Source of the DNA: Streptomyces sp. NBC_01210
GTDB taxonomy: Bacteria; Actinomycetota; Actinomycetes; Streptomycetales; Streptomycetaceae
Direction of reading: 5' to 3'
Assembly (NCBI RefSeq): GCF_036010325.1
Contig: NZ_CP108549.1
Location: 1,550,001 to 1,614,000, forward strand
DNA: 64,000 nucleotides
Shown: positions 55,225-64,000 of the stretch, piece by piece
How the letters are laid out: every line of letters starts with the position of its first letter
How positions within the stretch are numbered: the first letter of the stretch is position 1
Program-made: the position numbers and the translations under genes
Notes under the pieces: generated by a model
Databases searched by the model: none
Told to the model about the DNA's origin: nothing
What the model saw: the letters and a program-made list of their open reading frames with translations, nothing else

Positions 55225-55497
55225 CTACTGAGCCGGGCCCTCAATGGCCTCCGAGGTCAGCAGACCCGCGTTGATCTCACGCAGGGCGATCGAGAGCGGC
55301 TTCTCGTGGACGTGGGTGTCCACCAGCGGACCGACGTACTCGAGCAGACCCTCACCGAGCTGCGAGTAGTACGCGTTGATCTGGCGCGCGCGCTTGGCCG
55401 CGTAGATCACGAGGCTGTACTTCGAGTCAGTGGCCTCGAGCAGCTCGTCGATCGGCGGGTTGATGATGCCCTCGGGCGCAGTGATGGAAGAGGACAC
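55225..55497 (-). CDS. rpoZ: RNA polymerase omega subunit
   Basis: Omega helps fold and assemble the beta' subunit. The 90-residue protein has the conserved [20 protein letters not shown] and [12 protein letters not shown] motifs and a C-terminal [14 protein letters not shown]. The GTG at 55497 is preceded by GGAAGG. It lies between gmk and coaBC, a common bacterial order. Confidence 0.96.
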   Translation of the reverse strand: MSSSITAPEGIINPPIDELLEATDSKYSLVIYAAKRARQINAYYSQLGEGLLEYVGPLVDTHVHEKPLSIALREINAGLLTSEAIEGPAQ

Positions 55498-55585
55498 GCT
55501 AAGCCTTCCGAAGAACGTGCAAAATGTTCGGACAAAGATCAAACAACTGGGGGTCCGGGGGCCCGCGGTGTCAGCCGCTGATGTT

Positions 55586-56158
55586 TCAGTCCCCAGGAGA
55601 CAGCTGCATCAAGGCTAGCAGCTCACGGGCCACGTCCTCGACGGAGGTGTTGACCAGGGGGATATCGAACTCCGACTCGGCGGCCAGCTCGACCTTCGCG
55701 GCCGCCAGCCGGCGCTCGATGACCTCGGGAGACTCGGTGCCGCGGCCGGTGAGCCGACGGACCAGTTCCTCCCAGCTCGGCGGGGCCAGGAAGACCAGCT
55801 GCGAGTCCGGCATGGACTCCTTGACCTGCCGTGCGCCCTGGAGATCGATCTCCAGCAGCACGGGCTCGCCCGCCTCCAGGCGTTCGAGGACCGCACGGCG
55901 CGGTGTGCCGTAGCGATTGCCCGCGAACTCGGCCCATTCCAGCAGCTCGCCATTGGCGATCAGCTTGTCGAACTCTTCGTCGGTGACGAAGAAGTACTGA
56001 ACGCCGTGGCGCTCGCCGGGGCGCGGCTTTCTTGTGGTGGCCGACACCGAGAGCCATACCTCGGGGTGGACCTTGCGCATATGGGCGACGACCGTGCTCT
56101 TACCGACCCCGGAGGGGCCGGAGAGCACGGTCAGCCGCGGACGTACCTCTGCTGCCAT
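55586..56158 (-). CDS. gmk: Guanylate kinase
   Basis: Gmk phosphorylates GMP to GDP. The 190-residue protein has the P-loop [13 protein letters not shown] at about 11-23. It also has the GMP-binding [21 protein letters not shown], the [13 protein letters not shown] lid and [13 protein letters not shown]. It follows sIHF by 38 bp on the same strand. Confidence 0.97.
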   Translation of the reverse strand: MAAEVRPRLTVLSGPSGVGKSTVVAHMRKVHPEVWLSVSATTRKPRPGERHGVQYFFVTDEEFDKLIANGELLEWAEFAGNRYGTPRRAVLERLEAGEPVLLEIDLQGARQVKESMPDSQLVFLAPPSWEELVRRLTGRGTESPEVIERRLAAAKVELAAESEFDIPLVNTSVEDVARELLALMQLSPGD

Positions 56159-56196
56159 GCAGCGATTATCCAGGTTCCCGGGAGTGCCCGAGAACG

Positions 56197-56520
56197 TCAG
56201 GCGGCACCGCCGCCGAACTCGCGCTCAAGTGACGCGATCTGGTTGGAGCCGAGACCGCGCACACGGCGACTCTCGGAGATGCCGAGCCGCTCCATGATCT
56301 GCTTGGCGCGGACCTTGCCCACGCCCGGCAGGGACTCAAGAAGAGCGGAGACCTTCATCTTGCCGATGACGTCGTTCTCCTGGCCCTGCTTGATGACCTC
56401 GTGGAGCGAGGCGCCGGAGTGCTTGAGTCGATTCTTGACCTCGGCCCGCTCCCGGCGAGCCGCGGCGGCCTTTTCGAGCGCGGCTGCGCGCTGTTCAGGG
56501 GTAAGGGGCGGAAGAGCCAC
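56197..56520 (-). CDS. sIHF: Streptomyces integration host factor (sIHF)
   Basis: The 107-residue nucleoid-associated protein has an N-terminal helix and a helix-two-turns-helix DNA-binding domain ([40 protein letters not shown]). It binds DNA without strong sequence preference and affects supercoiling and antibiotic production in Streptomyces. The GTG at 56520 ([20 protein letters not shown]) is the expected start, since conservation begins there. A promoter is seen about 120 bp upstream. Confidence 0.96.
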   Translation of the reverse strand: MALPPLTPEQRAAALEKAAAARRERAEVKNRLKHSGASLHEVIKQGQENDVIGKMKVSALLESLPGVGKVRAKQIMERLGISESRRVRGLGSNQIASLEREFGGGAA

Positions 56521-56876
56521 GCCTACGTCACCTCGGATGTCGAACTGTCGGATACGGACCGGTGCGGAAGCTGGTCGCCCCACACCAGGCGAGCAACGAG
56601 CAACGCAATGCACCTGCGCTGCACGTTTACTCTTCGACGGAGACTAGCGGCCAGGACCGCTCCAGTCAGCGAGAACAGACGAAAAGTCCTGGTCAGCATC
56701 GACCGACTGGGACATTTCTGGCGAAACGACCGACTTTTGGGCCGAGATTCTGTCATTGGGCCGGCCGCGGAGGATTCCGAAGCTGCCCAGGCAGGGCCTC
56801 TGCCCCACCTGGGACCACAGCTGTGGTCGCGCCTGCGCCCGCAGCGAACAGGACCCCCGCGCCCCTTGGCCCAGGC
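56521..56876 (-). promoter_or_regulatory. Upstream region of sIHF
   Basis: These 356 bp between pyrF and sIHF hold no supported gene. The part nearest sIHF is an about 120-nt leader and promoter region. The part nearest pyrF may include its terminator, but no clean hairpin was found. Confidence 0.55.
56641..56669 (-). promoter_or_regulatory. Housekeeping-type promoter for sIHF
   Basis: On the minus strand CTGACT (56669-56664) and TAGTCT (56646-56641) are spaced by 17 bp, close to the HrdB consensus TTGACA-TAnnnT. It predicts a 5' leader of about 110-120 nt before the GTG. Confidence 0.5.
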
Positions 56877-57728
56877 TCAGGGCCCGGCGACCGCCGACCG
56901 CACCTCGTCCGCGAAGCGCGTCGCCGACTCGCGCAGGGCCGCCATATCCGGGCCGTGCCGCAGCACGCCACGGCTCACGCTCGGGACCACATTGCCGACC
57001 GCCGCGCCGAAGACACCCGGAAGGTCCGCGGGCGTCGCGCCCTGAGCGCCGATGCCGGGGGCGAGCAGCGGGCCGTTGATGTCAAGGTTCACACCGGCGT
57101 CGCCCAGCGTCGCGCCGACCACCGCGCCGACCGAGCCGAGCGGCTCGGCGCCCGCGTTCTCGGCCGCCATGTGGTCGAGCATCAGCTGGGCCAGGGAGCG
57201 GCCGTCCGCGGTCGTGGAGCGCTGGACCTCCGCGCCCTCCGGATTGGAGGTGAGGGCCAGCACGAAGACGCCCGCACCCGACACAGCGGCCGCGTCCAGC
57301 GCCGGGCGCAGCGAGCCGAAGCCGAGATACGGGGAGACGGTCACCGCGTCCGAGAAGAGCGGCGAGTCCTTGTCGAGGTAGGTCGCCGCGTACGCGCCCA
57401 TCGTCGAGCCGATGTCGCCGCGTTTGGCGTCCATCAGGACCAGCGCACCCGCCGCACGCGCCTCCTCCACCGCCTTCTCCAGTACGGCGATGCCCCGAGA
57501 GCCGAAGCGCTCGAAGAACGCCGACTGCGGCTTGAGCACGGCGACCCGGTCGGCCAGCGCCTCCACGACCGTGCGTGTGAAGCGCTCCAGGCCGGCGATG
57601 TCGTCGTTCAGGCCCCACGCGGTCAGCAGGGACGCGTGCGGGTCGATACCGACGCAGAGCGGTCCACGGGTGTCCATGGCGTGGCGCAGGCGTGCGCCGA
57701 AGGGCGCCGTGGTCCGGAGGGGGGTCAT
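56877..57728 (-). CDS. pyrF: Orotidine 5'-phosphate decarboxylase
   Basis: PyrF makes UMP, the last step of de novo pyrimidine synthesis. The 283-residue protein belongs to the long (type 2) form, with CVGIDPHASLL, the catalytic LMDAKRGDIGSTM and VSPYLGFGSL. The ATG overlaps the pyrD stop (ATGA), so the two are coupled. Confidence 0.96.
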   Translation of the reverse strand: MTPLRTTAPFGARLRHAMDTRGPLCVGIDPHASLLTAWGLNDDIAGLERFTRTVVEALADRVAVLKPQSAFFERFGSRGIAVLEKAVEEARAAGALVLMDAKRGDIGSTMGAYAATYLDKDSPLFSDAVTVSPYLGFGSLRPALDAAAVSGAGVFVLALTSNPEGAEVQRSTTADGRSLAQLMLDHMAAENAGAEPLGSVGAVVGATLGDAGVNLDINGPLLAPGIGAQGATPADLPGVFGAAVGNVVPSVSRGVLRHGPDMAALRESATRFADEVRSAVAGP

Positions 57729-58834
57729 GCGGTGGCCTTTCGGGTCTCGGCGCCGACAGCATCGGCGAGCGTGTCGTACGGGCCGGCCGCGAGCCGCGCC
57801 GCCAGGCCCTTGTGGATGGCGCGGGCGTAGAAGGGGCCCTCGTAGATGAACGCGCTGTAGCCCTGGACCAGCGTGGCGCCCGCCAGGATCCGCTGCCAGG
57901 CGTCCTCGGCGTTCTCGATGCCCCCGACGCCCACGAGCGTGATCCGGTCGCCCACGCGCGCGTACAGCCGCCGCAGGACCTCAAGCGAGCGGTCCTTCAC
58001 GGGCGCGCCGGACAGGCCGCCCGTCTCCTTGACCAGGTCCGGGTCGGACTTCAGGCCCAGGCCGTCCCGCGCGATCGTCGTGTTGGTGGCGATGATTCCG
58101 TCGAGGCCCAGCTCGAGGGCGAGGTCCGCGACCGCGTCGACGTCCTCGTCCGCGAGGTCCGGCGCGATCTTGACGAGGAGCGGGACGCGGCGGTCCTGCA
58201 CACTCCGGTCGGCGGCCTCGCGTACGGCGGTGAGCAGCGGGCGCAGCGACTCGGTCGCCTGGAGGTTGCGCAGACCGGGCGTGTTCGGCGACGAGACGTT
58301 GACGACCAGGTAGTCGGCGTGGCGCGCGAGTCGCTCGGTGGAGGTGACGTAGTCGCCCACGGCCTCCACCTCCGGCACGACCTTGGTCTTGCCGATGTTA
58401 ACGCCGACCGTGGTCGCGAAGACCGCCTTGCGGGCGCCCAGGCGCTCCGCCACGGCCGCCGAGCCCTCGTTGTTGAAGCCCATGCGGTTGATCAGCGCAC
58501 GGTCCGGTACGAGCCGGAAGAGCCGCTTCCTGGGGTTGCCGGGCTGCGGCTGCGCGGTGACCGTGCCGATCTCGATGTGGTCGAAGCCGAGCATCGACAT
58601 TCCGTCGATGGCGACGGCGTTCTTGTCGAAGCCTGCGGCGAGGCCGAAGGGACCGTGCATCCGCAGGCCGAGCGCCTCGGTGCGCAGCTCCTTGTACCGG
58701 GGCGCGAGAGCCGCGGCGACGAACGTACGCAGTACGGGGATGCGGACGGCGAGGCGGATCCAGCGGAAGGCCAGATAGTGGGCCTCCTCCGGGTCCATCC
58801 GCTGGAAGACCAGGTTGAAGAAGAACTTGTACAT
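57725..58834 (-). CDS. pyrD: Dihydroorotate dehydrogenase (quinone, class 2)
   Basis: The 369-residue enzyme oxidises dihydroorotate to orotate and passes electrons to quinone at the membrane. It has the N-terminal amphipathic region of class 2 enzymes, [20 protein letters not shown], the catalytic serine in [16 protein letters not shown] and the FMN-binding [11 protein letters not shown]. It lies 85 bp after carB, across a hairpin. Confidence 0.96.
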   Translation of the reverse strand: MYKFFFNLVFQRMDPEEAHYLAFRWIRLAVRIPVLRTFVAAALAPRYKELRTEALGLRMHGPFGLAAGFDKNAVAIDGMSMLGFDHIEIGTVTAQPQPGNPRKRLFRLVPDRALINRMGFNNEGSAAVAERLGARKAVFATTVGVNIGKTKVVPEVEAVGDYVTSTERLARHADYLVVNVSSPNTPGLRNLQATESLRPLLTAVREAADRSVQDRRVPLLVKIAPDLADEDVDAVADLALELGLDGIIATNTTIARDGLGLKSDPDLVKETGGLSGAPVKDRSLEVLRRLYARVGDRITLVGVGGIENAEDAWQRILAGATLVQGYSAFIYEGPFYARAIHKGLAARLAAGPYDTLADAVGAETRKATA

Positions 58835-58884
58835 GAAGGCGTCCTCACGCTGTGTTTTCTGGGGGACACCCCCAGACCCCCGAG

Positions 58885-58910
58885 AGGGGACACCGTTTCC
58901 GGTGTCCCCT
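58885..58910 (-). terminator. Hairpin between carB and pyrD
   Basis: AGGGGACACCG (58885-58895) and CGGTGTCCCCT (58900-58910) form a perfect 11-bp stem with a TTTC loop, 10 bp beyond the carB stop on the minus strand. It could terminate or attenuate transcription between carB and pyrD within the pyrimidine operon. Confidence 0.6.
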
Positions 58911-58919
58911 CCCCGATTG

Positions 58920-62220
<3,301 letters not shown>

Positions 62221-62228
<8 letters not shown>

Positions 62229-63372
62229 GCTGGCCCTCCATCAGGGATACGAAGCGGTCGAAGAGGTACGCGGCGTCGTGCGGGCCCGCGGCCGCCTCGG
62301 GGTGGTACTGGACGCTGAAGGCCGGCTGGTCGAGCAGTTGCAGGCCTTCGACCACGTTGTCGTTGAGGCAGACGTGGGAGACCTCGGCGCGGCCGTAGGG
62401 GGTGTCGGAGATCTTGTCGAGGGGCGCGTCGACGGCGAATCCGTGGTTGTGCGCGGTGACCTCGACCTTGCCCGTGGAGCGGTCCTGGACGGGCTGGTTG
62501 ATGCCCCGGTGGCCGTACTTCAGCTTGTACGTGCCGAAGCCGAGCGAGCGGCCGAGCAGCTGGTTGCCGAAGCAGATACCGAAGAGCGGCGTCTTGCGCT
62601 CGAGGACGCCCTTGACGACGGTCAGATCGGCGGTGGCGGGGTCGCCGGGGCCGTTGGAGAGGAACACGCCGTCGGGGTTGACCGCGTACACGTCCTCGAC
62701 CGTGGCGGTGGCGGGCAGGACGTGCACCTCGATGCCGCGCTCGGCCATGCGGTGCGGGGTCATGCCCTTGATGCCGAGGTCTATGGCGGCGACGGTGAAC
62801 TTCTTGGTGCCGATCGCCGGGACGACGTACGTCCGCTCCGTCGCGACCTCGGCGGAAAGGTTCGCGCCCTTCATCTGGGGGGCTTCCTGCACCCGGGCCA
62901 GCAGTGTGGCCTCGTCGGCGAGAGAGTCACCCGAGAAGATGCCGACGCGCATTGCGCCGCGCTCGCGCAGATGGCGGGTGAGCGCGCGGGTGTCGATGCC
63001 GCTGATACCGACCACGCCCTGGGCGACGAGCTGGTCGTCCAGGGAGCGCTGGGAGCGCCAGTTGGAGGGCACGCGCGCGGGGTCGCGTACGACATAGCCC
63101 GCGACCCAGATCCGCTGCGACTCGTCGTCCTCGTCGTTGACGCCGGTGTTGCCGACGTGCGGAGCGGTCATCACGACGACCTGGCGGTGGTACGACGGGT
63201 CGGTGAGGGTCTCCTGGTAGCCGGTCATGCCGGTGTTGAACACCGCCTCGCCGAAGGTCTCCCCCACGGCCCCGTAGGCGCGGCCGCGGAACGTGCGGCC
63301 GTCCTCCAGGACGAGTACGGCGGGAGACACCCCTGGCCTCTTCGAGGCGTGCCCCGGATTGGAGGTCGTCAT
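62221..63372 (-). CDS. carA: Carbamoyl-phosphate synthase small subunit
   Basis: CarA is the glutaminase subunit. The 383-residue protein has an N-terminal CarA domain ([20 protein letters not shown]). The class I amidotransferase domain has the nucleophile in [14 protein letters not shown] and the His-Glu pair in [12 protein letters not shown]. The ATG at 63372 overlaps the stop of the upstream membrane gene by four bases, which decides this start over a longer upstream frame. Confidence 0.98.
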
Positions 63373-63932
63373 CGTGCGGTGCCTTCCGTCGTGTTGATCA
63401 TGCTGTTGATGGATTCGACCCAGGCGGCGTGCTCGGCCGCGTGGTCGGCGCGGAACCCGGAGTCGATCAGCTTGTCGCCGTGCGCCCAGGTGACGACGAG
63501 GAGTCCGCCCTCGGCGAGGACCTTGCCGGCGATGCCCTTGTCGAGCCTGGCCTCGCGCAGCTGCGCTGCCGGGATGAAGAAGTCGGTCGCACCGGGGCGT
63601 ACGACCTCCAGGCCCGCGTCGGTGAGCGTGAGCTCCACGCGGCTGCGGCTGCCCAGGCCGTGGGCCACGATCCGGTCGAGCCACTGTCCGGCGGTCGTGG
63701 AGCCGTGGTAGCGGCCGGTCAGCTCAAGCTTCGCCTCGCCGGGCGCGTCGGGCGCGGCGAGCAGCTCGGGGAGGTCGGACTGGAGGCTGCCGCGCCATTT
63801 CCATCCCTGGCGCATCAGCCAGTAGACGAAGGCGATGAAGAGCAGCAGTCCGACGACCCAGCCGATGCGGGCCGCCCAGTCGGTGACCTCCGCCGACTTC
63901 TGCTCGGCGGCGATGTCGATCAGAGTTGTCAC
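63369..63932 (-). CDS. Single-pass membrane protein of the pyrimidine operon
   Basis: The 187-residue protein has one N-terminal membrane helix ([19 protein letters not shown], about 23-41) and a cytoplasmic beta-rich domain (about 70-170) that resembles a PH-like fold. It is coupled to pyrC upstream (GTGA) and carA downstream (ATGA), an arrangement I recall from other actinobacterial pyr operons. Its role is unknown; it may anchor or regulate the pathway at the membrane near quinone-linked PyrD, which is speculation. Confidence 0.75.
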   Translation of the reverse strand: MTTLIDIAAEQKSAEVTDWAARIGWVVGLLLFIAFVYWLMRQGWKWRGSLQSDLPELLAAPDAPGEAKLELTGRYHGSTTAGQWLDRIVAHGLGSRSRVELTLTDAGLEVVRPGATDFFIPAAQLREARLDKGIAGKVLAEGGLLVVTWAHGDKLIDSGFRADHAAEHAAWVESINSMINTTEGTAR

Positions 63933-64000
63933 GCCAGCTTCCCGTCCACGACCGTTGCCCGGCCCCGCAGGAAGGTGTGGGTGACGCGTCCCGGCAGCTC
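63929..64000 (-). CDS. pyrC: Dihydroorotase, C-terminal end only
   Basis: Only the last 23 codons are inside the window; they read ELPGRVTHTFLRGRATVVDG then KLA and a stop. This matches the normal end of actinobacterial dihydroorotase and fits the pyrC-carA order. Its stop overlaps the next gene's GTG start. Confidence 0.85.
   Translation of the reverse strand, partial: ELPGRVTHTFLRGRATVVDGKLA

Overview
This is a high-GC Streptomyces-type chromosomal window. Supporting signs are very GC-rich third codon positions, frequent GTG starts, ATGA/GTGA-coupled operons, a conservon, an sIHF gene, the GuaB1-type purine enzyme, and a run of housekeeping genes (pyrC-carA-carB-pyrD-pyrF-sIHF-gmk-rpoZ-coaBC-metK-priA-fmt-rsmB-rpe) in the order I recall from Streptomyces. 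No rRNA, tRNA or CRISPR array was found.

Left chromosomal arm (1-26.7 kb). An FMN riboswitch heads a minus-strand riboflavin operon (ribD-ribE-ribM-ribBA-ribH) that runs on into hisE-hisG, a PH-domain protein and a CNNM/CorC transporter cut by the window edge. Next come a decayed NAD(P)-binding oxidoreductase, a divergent ROK regulator/MFS pair around a 21-bp operator, a secreted alginate-lyase-type protein, a decayed nucleobase permease and a DUF5995 gene. A probable lysine-degradation set follows: davB lysine 2-monooxygenase, davA amidase, an APC permease and an AsnC regulator. A shared motif lies upstream of both of its transcription units. Then come a three-gene conservon without its GTPase, an SGNH hydrolase, a HATPase protein, a SigB/F/G-type sigma factor and guaB1.

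Integrated element (about 26,733-44,426; 17.7 kb). A serine-integrase element sits in codons 17-24 of guaB1. A 21-bp core is present at both ends. Removing the element rebuilds a normal GuaB1 N-terminus, and joining the element ends rebuilds an attP with 10-bp inverted arms. The element supplies guaB1 with a replacement start, RBS and first five codons (MRFLN). The original guaB1 start is now fused in frame to the integrase. Cargo is a giant tail tape-measure gene, a small primase-polymerase, several Cys-rich small proteins, a leaderless ribbon-helix-helix gene with two operators, an unusual concentric dyad, and an XRE/DUF6879 regulatory module. The tape-measure gene is broken by a 3,043-bp IS21-family insertion with a 7-bp target duplication. 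No capsid, portal or terminase gene was seen, so it looks like a defective prophage or phage-derived island.

Right chromosomal arm (44.5-64 kb). The displaced guaB1 leader is followed by a SorC/DeoR-type regulator, rpe, rsmB, fmt, a small HTH protein, actinobacterial priA, metK, coaBC, rpoZ, gmk, sIHF and the pyrimidine operon, ending in the last codons of pyrC.
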